DNA of 64,000 bases, taken from the NCBI RefSeq assembly GCF_015461805.1, contig NZ_JACVZE010000006.1, positions 248,001-312,000 on the forward strand. Direction: 5' to 3'. The notes below the pieces were generated by a model that was not told the DNA's origin, searched no databases, and saw nothing but the letters and a program-made list of their open reading frames with translations. Both the position numbers and the translations under genes were made by a program. This stretch comes from Pseudomonas pisciculturae (GTDB taxonomy: Bacteria; Pseudomonadota; Gammaproteobacteria; Pseudomonadales; Pseudomonadaceae). Numbering within the stretch: position 1 is the first letter of the stretch; each line of letters begins with the position of its first letter. Below, piece after piece: positions 53,598 to 61,768 of this stretch.

Positions 53598-54323
53598 TCA
53601 GATACGGCCGATAAGGCTCACGGGGATGATGTCGAGCTTCTGGCCCTTGAGGTTCACGTAGTCGCGGTAGTCGTAACGTGCGCCGGGGAAACCGACCATC
53701 TTCCAGCCCGCCATGTCTTTGTTACCGCCGTAGATCGGGTCGGCGAAGAAGCCTTCCTGCACGTTGCTAAGCAGTTGCGAGAACAGCGCGTTGGACGGGA
53801 TAGACGCCAATTGCACCTGGCCGTTCTCCATCTGCTCCAGCAACTCATCCTGCTGCTCGATGCTCAGGGCTTCAAAGCTGTTGCCCAAGTGATCGAGACA
53901 GTATTTGTCCAGCTCTGCCAGGCCCGTGCGATACACATACGCGGGGGTTCTTAGGGACTGATTGCCCTGGGTGCTACTGCCTTTTTCTTCCGGGCCACTC
54001 AGGTAACGCAAGGCGCCCGCCGCCCATGGCGTGACCAACTGGTGATCGATGAATACCACGCAACCGGCCTGGGAAGCGCTGACGCTGACTTCATCGGCTG
54101 GGATCAGGCGATCGAAGATCGCGGTCACTTGAGCGACTTCCTTGTCGGTGAGGAACATGCGCTTGGTCGGGTCGACCGGGGAGGGCGGCAAGGTCTCTTT
54201 GGCCAGCCACTTGGTGCCACCGTTGAGGACCCTCAGCGCGGCGCCGGCGGGCCGGAAAATCGAGGCCGCCACGCTGGTGCTGATCAGCACCATGCCGGCT
54301 TTCAATACACTTCGACGGTCCAT
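53598..54323 (-). CDS. Gluconate 2-dehydrogenase subunit 3 family protein (Tat-exported)
   Basis: A 241-aa subunit with a twin-arginine signal (MDRRSVLKAGMVLISTSVAASIFRPAG) and the subunit-3 pattern (TDKEVAQVTAIFDRLIPADE, FEALSIEQQDELLEQME, GFFADPIYGGNKDMAGWKMVGFPGARYDYRDYV). It likely carries the flavoprotein across the membrane. It is the first gene of the three-subunit operon plus porin, with two LacI-type operator palindromes 64-123 bp upstream. Confidence 0.92.
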   Translation of the reverse strand: MDRRSVLKAGMVLISTSVAASIFRPAGAALRVLNGGTKWLAKETLPPSPVDPTKRMFLTDKEVAQVTAIFDRLIPADEVSVSASQAGCVVFIDHQLVTPWAAGALRYLSGPEEKGSSTQGNQSLRTPAYVYRTGLAELDKYCLDHLGNSFEALSIEQQDELLEQMENGQVQLASIPSNALFSQLLSNVQEGFFADPIYGGNKDMAGWKMVGFPGARYDYRDYVNLKGQKLDIIPVSLIGRI

Positions 54324-54386
54324 TTTTACTCCTTATCAGGTGCAGCATTTCGGCGCCGATTTCGCACAAAAAATGCGATTTATGTA

Positions 54387-54398
54387 GAGAGCGCTCTC
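54387..54398. promoter_or_regulatory. LacI-type operator 1 of the gluconate-dehydrogenase operon (GAGAGCGCTCTC)
   Basis: Perfect 12-bp palindrome centred on CG, the hallmark of LacI-family operators, 64 bp upstream of the subunit-3 start. Related copies lie at 54433-54446 and 57732-57745. Confidence 0.65.
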
Positions 54399-54432
54399 AT
54401 TTTTTGTCAAAAAATAAACGCACCTCAAAAAT

Positions 54433-54446
54433 TGAGAGCGTTCTCA
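54433..54446. promoter_or_regulatory. LacI-type operator 2 (TGAGAGCGTTCTCA)
   Basis: A 14-bp palindrome with one mismatch, centred 47 bp from operator 1. Two operators this far apart would permit looping or double occlusion of the promoter between them. Confidence 0.65.
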
Positions 54447-54577
54447 TTTTGTCTCGAAAAAAAGCCAGCAAAACGGACACAAAATGTTGCATCCGGAGCT
54501 GGCAGGCGGCGATTCTAGGCCGCGACACAATGTCGCGTCAATCCATCAGGGGGGCGAAACAGCCCGAAATGCAGCGC

Positions 54578-55585
54578 TCAGATGGCTTTCACCGGCCCGG
54601 ATGAGTGGCGCAAAACCAGCTCTACCGGCATCACATGGCGGCGGATACGCTTGGCGCTGTTGGCCATGATTTCCTGTAGTGAATCGACGGCGGTCTGTGC
54701 CTGGGCATCGATATCCTGGCGCAAGGTCGACAGGGAAAATACCGAGTTGGCAGCACTTGGGATGTCATCAAAACCGACCACGGAGACGTCTTCCGGTACC
54801 GACAAACCCATGCCCTTTAGACGGTCAAGTACGCCCAGTGCAAGGAAGTCATTGGAGGCGAAAATCGCCGTCGGTGGGTTGGCGTCGGTGAAGAGCGCAT
54901 CCACACCACGGCGGCCTGAAGCAGCATCGTGGGTGCCGCGCAGGAAAAACGGTTCAAGCCCCGCCTGCTCCATCACTTCGCAATACGCCTTGGTGCGTTC
55001 CCGTGCTGACGCCTCGTTACCGCCCCCCAGGTGAGCGATACGCCGGTGGCCGAGGGACAGCAGGTGCTCCATCGCGGTGCGCACGCCGCCATTGTCGTCG
55101 ACGGTGATCACCGTGACGCGTGGATGATTGACCCGCTGGCTGCCCAGGTACACGCACGGCAGGCTGTCGGCAATGGTGCTGATGGCTTTGGAGGTAATCA
55201 GCGGTGCGATCAGAATCACCCCGGCCGCCCGAAAGCGCAGTAGCCGTTCAGTTTCGTTCACCGCCGAGCCATCCTCGGCCGAGCGCAGCGTGGTCACCGG
55301 TTCGAAGCCACGGGCCAGCAGGGCGCGGTCGACGGCTTGGGCCAACTGAATATGGAACGGGTTGCTGGGGTCGCCAATGATCAGCCCGACGATGGAGGAG
55401 TGCGCAGACACCAGGCTGCGAGCGGCCAGGTTGGGCCGATAGTTCAGCTCGGCGGCAATCGCGGCAATACGTTCACGTGTCTCAGGGCGCACGCCCGGGT
55501 CGCCGCGCAGGGCACGGGAGGTTTGCGCACGGGACATATTGGCGGCCAGGGCCACATCTTCCAGGGTCGTGAAAGGTTTTTTCAT
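54578..55585 (-). CDS. LacI-family repressor of the dehydrogenase operon
   Basis: A 335-aa LacI regulator with the HTH (TLEDVALAANMSRAQTSRALRGDPGVRPETRERI) and a periplasmic-binding-protein-like effector domain (PNLAARSLVSAHSSIVGLIIGD ... VPEDVSVVGFDDIPSAANSVFSLSTLRQD). It lies directly upstream of the three-subunit dehydrogenase on the same strand, and the TGAGAGC/GCTCTCA palindromes between them are its probable targets. A related site is upstream of the ABM-protein gene (57732). The effector is likely the aldonate or its oxidised product; this is inference. Confidence 0.85.
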   Translation of the reverse strand: MKKPFTTLEDVALAANMSRAQTSRALRGDPGVRPETRERIAAIAAELNYRPNLAARSLVSAHSSIVGLIIGDPSNPFHIQLAQAVDRALLARGFEPVTTLRSAEDGSAVNETERLLRFRAAGVILIAPLITSKAISTIADSLPCVYLGSQRVNHPRVTVITVDDNGGVRTAMEHLLSLGHRRIAHLGGGNEASARERTKAYCEVMEQAGLEPFFLRGTHDAASGRRGVDALFTDANPPTAIFASNDFLALGVLDRLKGMGLSVPEDVSVVGFDDIPSAANSVFSLSTLRQDIDAQAQTAVDSLQEIMANSAKRIRRHVMPVELVLRHSSGPVKAI

Positions 55586-55657
55586 GGGGCGAGGTCAGGC
55601 GCTCTGAATGAAGAGGCGCAGAGTATCGCATGAACCACGAAAAGCGTTCAGCCGAAC

Positions 55658-55682
55658 GCCCCCGGCCGTTATAGCCGGGGGC
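55658..55682 (-). terminator. GC hairpin after the propeller gene
   Basis: Perfect 9-bp stem GCCCCCGGC ... GCCGGGGGC with a 7-nt loop, 12 bases past the minus-strand stop of the gene at 55695. No T-run follows on the minus strand, so termination may be partial. Confidence 0.45.
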
Positions 55683-55694
55683 GCTGGCGTCTAG

Positions 55695-56843
55695 TTACTT
55701 GCGAAACGACATCGAATTGCCCAGCGGGATGCCATCCACCGAGGCTGGCAACGGCATGGAGTACACATTAAAGGTGCCGGACGTGCCATTCACGCCCCGG
55801 TTGAAGTTGGCCATCAACTCACCTTGGGTCGCCGGAATCAGCAGGCGGCGGTTGGCGTCGATGAACAGCGCATCCGGGCCGATCAGGCGGTCGTCCTGGA
55901 TCAGCGTGGCGGTGCGGCCATCCGGGGCGACCACGCCAATGCTGCGTGACTCCACCAGGCCCAGGTAGATGTTGCCCAGGGAGTCGATGCACGTGCCGTT
56001 GATGGTGCCTTTATCGAAAGCCTTGACGATATGGCGTTCCAGCTCGTCGTCGCTGATGGAAGCATCGTCGAGCAGTTTGCGCGGGATCTTCCACATCGGG
56101 CTGCTCGGCGTGGAGAACAGCAGCCACTCGCCGTTGGGGGTAATCTCCAGCATATCGGCGTGGACTTGCGGGCGTTTGCCGTTTTCGTCCTCATAGAGCC
56201 GGCCGTTGGTGGCCAGCAGCGGGCTGTCCAACGGTTGGCGTAGCTGCGGGCGATTGTGCAGGCGGCGCAGGGTCTTGCCGGTTTTCAGGTCGTGCACGAT
56301 CAGGCCGCCGACGCCGGCGTCAGTGATATAGACGCGGTTGTCGAACACCCGCAGGTCATTCATAACCGCGCCTGGTGGCAGGATTTTATCGTCGAAACGC
56401 AACACGCGTAGGGTCTTGCCGGTCTTGCTGTCGAACTGCGCGACTTTCGCGGCGCCGGGCAGCGTGGTCTGGTTGTCGGGGGCGCCCTGGTCGACGATCC
56501 ACACGGTGTCGTCGTCGAAAACATGCACGGAGTTGACCTGCACAAAGGCGTTTTTCACATCCTTGCCCGGCGCCCAGTTGTTCCAGTCGCCGCCTGGGAA
56601 TGGGGTGAGATGGGTCGCATCCTTTACACGGGCCAATGAGGAGGTGTGCGTCGTGGCGTGCCAGCGTGGCAGGCCGACAAACAACGTGCCGTCGCGGGTG
56701 GCGGCCACGGCGTTGACGATGGCATCGGCACTGACTTCGGTTGTGAGTCTATCGGCGGCAGCCGGTGTGGTAGCGGCAAAGCCCAGGGCGGGCAGGGCGA
56801 ACGCCAGGATGGCGGCGCCTTGGATCAATCTACGTCGTTGCAT
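55695..56843 (-). CDS. Tat-exported beta-propeller protein (MRJP / gluconolactonase-like)
   Basis: A 382-aa protein with a twin-arginine-like signal (MQRRRLIQGAAILAFALPALGFA) followed by a six-bladed propeller of the SMP-30/gluconolactonase and major-royal-jelly type (HVFDDDTVWIVDQGAP, VMNDLRVFDNRVYITDAGVGGLIVHDL, NGTCIDSLGNIYLGLVE, GPDALFIDANRRLLIPA). The ATG at 56843 follows AAGGAG; an ATG at 56852 would be too close to it. It may hydrolyse an aldonolactone in the periplasm for the neighbouring dehydrogenases; this is inferred from fold and context. The 18-bp operator at 56916 lies 73 bp upstream. Confidence 0.78.
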   Translation of the reverse strand: MQRRRLIQGAAILAFALPALGFAATTPAAADRLTTEVSADAIVNAVAATRDGTLFVGLPRWHATTHTSSLARVKDATHLTPFPGGDWNNWAPGKDVKNAFVQVNSVHVFDDDTVWIVDQGAPDNQTTLPGAAKVAQFDSKTGKTLRVLRFDDKILPPGAVMNDLRVFDNRVYITDAGVGGLIVHDLKTGKTLRRLHNRPQLRQPLDSPLLATNGRLYEDENGKRPQVHADMLEITPNGEWLLFSTPSSPMWKIPRKLLDDASISDDELERHIVKAFDKGTINGTCIDSLGNIYLGLVESRSIGVVAPDGRTATLIQDDRLIGPDALFIDANRRLLIPATQGELMANFNRGVNGTSGTFNVYSMPLPASVDGIPLGNSMSFRK

Positions 56844-56915
56844 GAGGTGCATCTCCTTTTTTATTGGGTGTTGTAGCGGCGACGCGGCGGCTGATATCAG
56901 CGCGCTCTTTTTCAG

Positions 56916-56933
56916 AATGGTATCGGTACCATT
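56916..56933. promoter_or_regulatory. LacI-type operator, copy 1 (reads AATGGTACCGATACCATT toward its gene)
   Basis: On the minus strand, toward the gene at 56843, this reads AATGGTACCGATACCATT, an 18-bp near-palindrome. The identical 18 bases, in the same orientation toward the next gene, lie at 58984. It resembles E. coli GntR-type operators (TGTTACC-like) in style. The probable binder is the LacI protein at 57848. Confidence 0.7.
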
Positions 56934-56967
56934 TTTAAGTCAAGCGAGTTTTTTTGCGCTTGGCGGT

Positions 56968-57696
56968 TTAATTCTCGATGCGGTCTTTGAGGTCCAGAAC
57001 TTCTGGAGCGCCATCCACCCAGGTGTTCAATTGCGCGCTGAAGGCGTTGGTGTAGGCGGTCAAGCGCTGGCGTTGATAGGCCTTTGCATCCGTCCAGCGT
57101 TGATAGATGACAAAAGTATTGGCGTCGTTGTGTTGCTGGTAAACGTCGAACACCAGGTTGCCCTGGGCTTGACGTGACTGCTCGATCACGGGCCTTACGC
57201 CATCGATAAACGCCTGGCGTTGCGCCGCCTTGATCTTCACCAGCGCGACCACGTTGCGGGTCTCGCTGGGCTGGTCGATCGCTTTGCGGGCGGGGGCGGG
57301 CAGGTCCACGACGTTCTGCAGCAAGTACTTTCGCTCGGGTCGGGCAAAACCGGTGGGCACCAACGCGATCACCGGCGCCACATGCGCAGAGCCCTCGTGT
57401 TGAAGGTACCCGGCACGGTCGCGCCAGCTTTCGAACAGCACCAATGTCGGGTCGTTGCCGCCCAGGTCACCGACGTCGAACACAATGTTTGCCGCCTCTT
57501 TGCGGCTTTGCAGGGCGTTGTTGCGCATTGAGGCTACGAAGGCCGCGCGGGTTTGCGGCTGAATGGTTTGGATATTCAGGTAGTGCAATGGCACCGGGTC
57601 CGGAAGCTCGGCGGCCTGCGCGGCGCCGGTGATCAATGTGCCCGCCAGCAGCCCTTTGAACCAGGGCGTACGGCGTGTCTGTGGGGCGTTTTGCAT
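56968..57696 (-). CDS. Exported double antibiotic-biosynthesis-monooxygenase (ABM) domain protein
   Basis: A 242-aa protein with a Tat-like signal (TRRTPWFKGLLAGTLITGAAQAAE) and two ABM/YgiN-type ferredoxin-like domains (about residues 45-120 and 150-225). These repeat a pattern of nearly the same form: NIVFDVGDLGGNDPTLVLFESWRD and NLVFDVYQQHNDANTFVIYQRWTD. Tandem ABM domains usually form dimers or bind small oxidisable compounds; the role is unknown. It has its own operator (57732) 36 bp upstream of the ATG, whereas the propeller gene downstream has a different operator, so the two may be independently controlled. Confidence 0.75.
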   Translation of the reverse strand: MQNAPQTRRTPWFKGLLAGTLITGAAQAAELPDPVPLHYLNIQTIQPQTRAAFVASMRNNALQSRKEAANIVFDVGDLGGNDPTLVLFESWRDRAGYLQHEGSAHVAPVIALVPTGFARPERKYLLQNVVDLPAPARKAIDQPSETRNVVALVKIKAAQRQAFIDGVRPVIEQSRQAQGNLVFDVYQQHNDANTFVIYQRWTDAKAYQRQRLTAYTNAFSAQLNTWVDGAPEVLDLKDRIEN

Positions 57697-57731
57697 ACAG
57701 CATCTCCTGTGGGTTGGAGGTCGCATCCTGA

Positions 57732-57745
57732 TGAGAGCGCTCTCA
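57732..57745. promoter_or_regulatory. Perfect LacI-type operator (TGAGAGCGCTCTCA) before the ABM gene
   Basis: A perfect 14-bp palindrome centred on CG, 36 bp upstream of the ABM-protein start on the minus strand and 103 bp from the divergent LacI gene. It is the same motif as at 54387 and 54433, so the two loci probably form one regulon. Confidence 0.7.
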
Positions 57746-57847
57746 ATCTGTCAAGGGCCGGTTGGTCGAATTTCGCCTTGGCCATCGTGCAACTGTTAGC
57801 ATCTGCCGTTCACCTCACCTTGAACCTACGCGGATATCACTCAGCAC

Positions 57848-58897
57848 ATGGCGGCGATTCCACCTGATCACAGCGGTCAAACACGGGCCACAGTCACCCT
57901 GCGCGATGTCGCACGCTTGGCGGGAGTGGCGCCAATGACGGTGTCGCGTTACCTGAACAACCCTGAGGCAGTCCGTGCGCCGACGCGGTTGAAGGTGCAG
58001 CGGGCGGTGGAACAGACAGGCTATGTGCACAACCGTTTGGCCGGCTCGTTGAAGTCCAATCGCACCCGCTTGGTGGCGGTGGTGCTGCCGATGGTGACCA
58101 ATCCGATATTTTCCGACACCTTCCAGGCGATCAATGAACGCCTGACCCGTTCGGGTTATCAGGTGCTGCTCGGGGTGTCCGGCTATCAGCGTGAGCAAGA
58201 GCAAGAGTTGCTGGAGGTGATCCTCAGTCGCCGCCCCGATGGCATCATTCTCACCGGTACCCTGCATACCCCCGCCAGCCGCAACCGCCTGCGTGCTGCC
58301 GGTGTGCCGGTAGTCGAAACCTGGGACTTGAGCCCTGAGCCGATTGATATGCTCGTGGGCTTTTCCCACGAAGACGCCGGCCGGGCAGTGGCGCGGCAGT
58401 TGTTCGCCCAAGGTTATCGACGCTTTGCCTTGCTGGCGGTGGACGACCCGCGCGGGTTGCGGCGCGCCACGAGTTTTATCAAGGCATTGGCCGAGCAGGG
58501 CATCAATGCAGTGCCGCAGCGCATCGCCCAAGGCTTGCCGAGCCTGGCGCAGGGGCGCGAAGGCTTGAGTGCGTTACTTGCGGAAGAGCCCTTGGTAGCG
58601 GGGAATCCCCCGGTTATTGTCTGCACCTCCGACACGATCGCCCACGGCGTATTGACCGAAGCGGCTGCGCGCGGTTTGTGGGTTCCGCAGGATCTGGCAG
58701 TGATGGGCTTTGGCGACATGAGCTTTGCTGCCCATACCTTTCCGGCACTTTCCACTGTGCGCATTGATGGTACGCTGATGGGCGATACCGCAGCGCGCAT
58801 GCTGCTCGAGCGCCTGCAAGGCAGCGGTTCTGCTGAGTCGATCACCGATATCGGCTTCACCCTTGTTCAGCGCGAGACCACCCTCAGCCGGGGCTGA
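57848..58897 (+). CDS. LacI-family repressor (GntR-gluconate-like)
   Basis: A 349-aa LacI regulator. Its HTH is TVTLRDVARLAGVAPMTVSRYLNNPEAVRAPTRLKVQRAVEQTGYVHNRLAGSLKSN, and the core contains VLLGVSGYQREQEQELLEVILSRRPDGIILTGTLHTP and VPVVETWDLSPEPIDMLVGFSHEDAG, a pattern close to the E. coli gluconate repressor GntR. It is followed by the operator at 58984 and the enolase-superfamily gene, so autologous control of its downstream neighbour is likely. It probably binds AATGGTACCGATACCATT, and perhaps TGAGAGCGCTCTCA belongs to the other LacI gene. This assignment is inference. Confidence 0.85.
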   Translation: MAAIPPDHSGQTRATVTLRDVARLAGVAPMTVSRYLNNPEAVRAPTRLKVQRAVEQTGYVHNRLAGSLKSNRTRLVAVVLPMVTNPIFSDTFQAINERLTRSGYQVLLGVSGYQREQEQELLEVILSRRPDGIILTGTLHTPASRNRLRAAGVPVVETWDLSPEPIDMLVGFSHEDAGRAVARQLFAQGYRRFALLAVDDPRGLRRATSFIKALAEQGINAVPQRIAQGLPSLAQGREGLSALLAEEPLVAGNPPVIVCTSDTIAHGVLTEAAARGLWVPQDLAVMGFGDMSFAAHTFPALSTVRIDGTLMGDTAARMLLERLQGSGSAESITDIGFTLVQRETTLSRG

Positions 58898-58983
58898 TTC
58901 CAGCCCGCTCAGCGGTAAAAACTCACCGACGATTTACAAATGTGCTTGTTGGCATGATCAACCTAAGGTAGGTTTTAGCTATA

Positions 58984-59001
58984 AATGGTACCGATACCAT
59001 T
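58984..59001. promoter_or_regulatory. LacI-type operator, copy 2 (AATGGTACCGATACCATT)
   Basis: Eighteen bases identical to the operator at 56916 and oriented the same way relative to its gene. It lies 29 bp upstream of the enolase-superfamily gene, where it could block initiation of transcription or the early steps after it. Confidence 0.7.
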
Positions 59002-59029
59002 TAGTAAAAACCGCTTTGGGATAACAACA

Positions 59030-60232
59030 ATGTCAAAAATTACCTGCATTCGGACCCTTCGCCTGCCCGAACGTCCAAAACTGATCTGGCTGGAAATCGA
59101 GACCGATGAAGGCCTGATCGGCCTCGGCGAAACCTTCCGCGGCGCGGCCACCGTCGAGGCCGCCGTGCATGAGCTGATAGCTCCCGGCCTGATCGGTCGG
59201 GACGCGCGGCAAATCGAAGCCATCTCCCTGGAACTCACCACGCCTTATGTGGGTTACCACAGCGCCAGTGCGGAGATCCGCGCTGCGAGTGCGGTGGACA
59301 TCGCCCTGTGGGATCTGATGGGCCAGCGCCACGGCATCCCGATCCATGAAGCCCTCGGCGGTGCCTGCCGCGAGCGCATTCGCGTGTACAACACCTGTGC
59401 CGGTTATGAATTCAACACCCAACAAGGCGCTCGCCGTGAAATCAGTGCCAGCGACCGCGCCCAAGGCCCCTATGACGATCAGCTAGCGTTCAGCCGTGAC
59501 CCTGCCGCGTTGGCCATCAGCTTGGTGGAAGAGGGCTACACGGCGATGAAAATCTGGCCCTTTGACCAATTCGCCCGTCAGCCAGGCGCCAATAGCATCA
59601 GCCTTGCCGAGGTCGAGAAGGGTGTTGAGGTGTTCCGCCAGATCCGCGAAGCAGTGGGTAATCGCATCGAAATCATGTGTGAACTTCACAGCCTGTGGGA
59701 CAGCGCAGCCGCGTTGCGTATTTGCCAGGCGCTGGAGCCGTTCGACGTGTATTGGGTCGAAGACCCGCTGTGCAAAATGGACGACGTCCAGGCGCTCGCC
59801 GACCTGCGCAGCCGCACACGCGTGCCGATCTGCGCCAGTGAAACCCTCGGCGGCAGCGTGGCCTACCGCGACCTGCTGAACGCCGGCAGCCTCGACTATC
59901 TGATGCTCGATCTGGTCTGGTGCGGCGGTTTTACCGAGGCCCGCAAGATCGCGGCACTGGCGCAGGTCTACAACAAACCCTTGGCCCCCCACGACTGCAC
60001 AGGCCCGGTGGCCTTGTTTGCTGGCCTGCAACTGGGCATCCATGCACCCACCGCCGTATTGCAGGAAGTGGTGCGCGCCTCGCTGTCGACCTGGTATGGC
60101 GAACTGGTCACGCACCTGCCCGAGATCACTCATGGCCACGCCGCCGCCCCGACTCTACCGGGGTTGGGCACCGCCTTGCGCCCCGAGGTCAGGCAGCGCC
60201 GCGACGCGATCATTCGCGAAACCCGGGTCTGA
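59030..60232 (+). CDS. Enolase-superfamily mandelate racemase/muconate lactonizing enzyme (sugar-acid dehydratase?)
   Basis: A 400-aa enzyme with the N-terminal capping domain and a TIM barrel. Metal ligands are visible in CELHSLW (Glu), VEDPLCK (Glu) and ASETLGG (Glu). Candidate catalytic bases are the Lys of MKIWPFD and the His of APHDCTG. The PLAPHDCTG and KIWPFD form resembles aldonate and galactonate-type dehydratases of this superfamily rather than muconate enzymes, so a sugar-acid dehydratase is the best guess. The frame reaches 58985 upstream, but the ATG at 59030 lies just after the operator. It is followed by an MFS carrier 35 nt later, suggesting a carrier-dehydratase pair. Confidence 0.85.
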   Translation: MSKITCIRTLRLPERPKLIWLEIETDEGLIGLGETFRGAATVEAAVHELIAPGLIGRDARQIEAISLELTTPYVGYHSASAEIRAASAVDIALWDLMGQRHGIPIHEALGGACRERIRVYNTCAGYEFNTQQGARREISASDRAQGPYDDQLAFSRDPAALAISLVEEGYTAMKIWPFDQFARQPGANSISLAEVEKGVEVFRQIREAVGNRIEIMCELHSLWDSAAALRICQALEPFDVYWVEDPLCKMDDVQALADLRSRTRVPICASETLGGSVAYRDLLNAGSLDYLMLDLVWCGGFTEARKIAALAQVYNKPLAPHDCTGPVALFAGLQLGIHAPTAVLQEVVRASLSTWYGELVTHLPEITHGHAAAPTLPGLGTALRPEVRQRRDAIIRETRV

Positions 60233-60267
60233 CCCGGGCACCTCCGTTTTTCGGCATCGAGAATACA

Positions 60268-61662
60268 ATGAAAACAACACGTTCTCTTCGACGCTTCATC
60301 GCTGAACACCGCCGTTTTGAGGTGATCATCCTGCTGTTCATCATGATGATCATCAACCAGGGCGACCGCGCCACGCTGTCCATTGCGGGCGCGAGCCTGT
60401 CCCACGAAATGGGTTTGAGTCACGGCGAAATGGGCTGGCTGTTTTCCGCCTTTGCCTGGGCCTATATGTTGCTGCAACTGCCGGGCGGGCTGGCGATTGA
60501 CCGCTTTGGCAGCATCAAGGTATTGGGCATCGCGATTATTGCCTGGTCGGTATTCACTGCTGCCATCGGCACCGTGGCAATGATGCCGGTGGGCGTGGCC
60601 TTCTTCGCGGTGTTTGCCCTACGCTTCATGGTGGGTGCCGCCGAAGCGCCGTGCTTTCCAGCTAACAGCAAAATCGTCTCAATGTGGTTTCCCACCGCTG
60701 AGCGCGGCACCGCGACCGCTGTCTTCAACGCGTCGCAGTATTTTGCCGCAGTCGTGTTCACGCCGTTACTGGCCTGGATCTCCACACGATGGGGCTGGCC
60801 GTGGATTTTCTACGTGATGGGGTTTGCCGGTGTGGCCATGGGCATTGTGTTTATCGCGCGCATCAAGGCACCGCTGGACCACGCTACGCTGACGACTGTC
60901 GAGTTGGAAGAAATCCGCGCCGGCGGTGCTGGCCTGCAAGAGCAGGCGGCCGTACCTGGCAAGCAACACAGCTGGCGCGATACCTGGGCCAGCGCTCGCA
61001 GTTTGCTGAGCCAGCGCATGTTTGTCGGTATCTATATGGCGCAGTTCTGCATCAGCACCCTGACGTTTTTCTTCCTGACTTGGTTTCCCGTGTACCTGGT
61101 GCAACAGCGCGGGCTGTCGTTGCTCAATGCCGGGCTGTTGGCGGCCATTCCCGCGATCTTCGGTTTTATCGGTGGCATCAGCGGCGGCATGGTATCGGAC
61201 TGGATGCTGCGCAAGGGCATCAGCCTGACGATGGCGCGCAAACTGCCCATTTTTATCGGCATGGCATTGTCGATGAGCATGATCCTGTGCAACTACGTGC
61301 AGACCGATCTGCTGGTGGTGGTGTTTATGGCCGTCGCGTTTTTTGGCAAGGGCATGGGCGCGTTAGGCTGGGCGATCATTGCTGACGTGTCGCCGAAAAA
61401 CAGTGCGGGCATGAACGGCGCGATCTTTAACACCTTTGGCAGTGTCGCCGGTATCGTCACGCCGGTGGTGATCGGCTATATGGTGCAGTCGATGGGCTCG
61501 TTTAACGGCGCGTTGATCTACGTGGCCCTCAATGCCGCGGGTGCGTTTGTGTGCTACCTGTTTGTCGTCGGGCCGTTGAAGCGACCTGACGAGCCAGCGA
61601 CGTTGGCCAAAGAAGCCTCGCTGCTGACACCTGCCTATGCGAAACAACGCAGACTCCAATGA
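60268..61662 (+). CDS. MFS transporter, ACS (sugar acid:H+ symporter) type
   Basis: A 464-aa twelve-helix transporter. Its beginning (FEVIILLFIMMIINQGDRATLSIAGA) and helix 2-3 loop (GGLAIDRFGSIKVLGIAI) match hexuronate/aldonate carriers (ExuT, GudP, GarP-like). The frame reaches far upstream, but the ATG at 60268 has GAGA before it and starts the N-terminal cytoplasmic region. It probably imports the keto-aldonate or aldonate that the preceding enolase-superfamily enzyme dehydrates. Confidence 0.88.
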   Translation: MKTTRSLRRFIAEHRRFEVIILLFIMMIINQGDRATLSIAGASLSHEMGLSHGEMGWLFSAFAWAYMLLQLPGGLAIDRFGSIKVLGIAIIAWSVFTAAIGTVAMMPVGVAFFAVFALRFMVGAAEAPCFPANSKIVSMWFPTAERGTATAVFNASQYFAAVVFTPLLAWISTRWGWPWIFYVMGFAGVAMGIVFIARIKAPLDHATLTTVELEEIRAGGAGLQEQAAVPGKQHSWRDTWASARSLLSQRMFVGIYMAQFCISTLTFFFLTWFPVYLVQQRGLSLLNAGLLAAIPAIFGFIGGISGGMVSDWMLRKGISLTMARKLPIFIGMALSMSMILCNYVQTDLLVVVFMAVAFFGKGMGALGWAIIADVSPKNSAGMNGAIFNTFGSVAGIVTPVVIGYMVQSMGSFNGALIYVALNAAGAFVCYLFVVGPLKRPDEPATLAKEASLLTPAYAKQRRLQ

Positions 61663-61768
61663 CTGCTCCAGCCCGGCACATCGGTGCCTGCCGAGGTCTC
61701 TGCAACAGCGCGCGTGGTAAAGGCGTTGGAATGCAGGGCGAGGTTAGCCCTGGCTGGCCGTCAAAACG

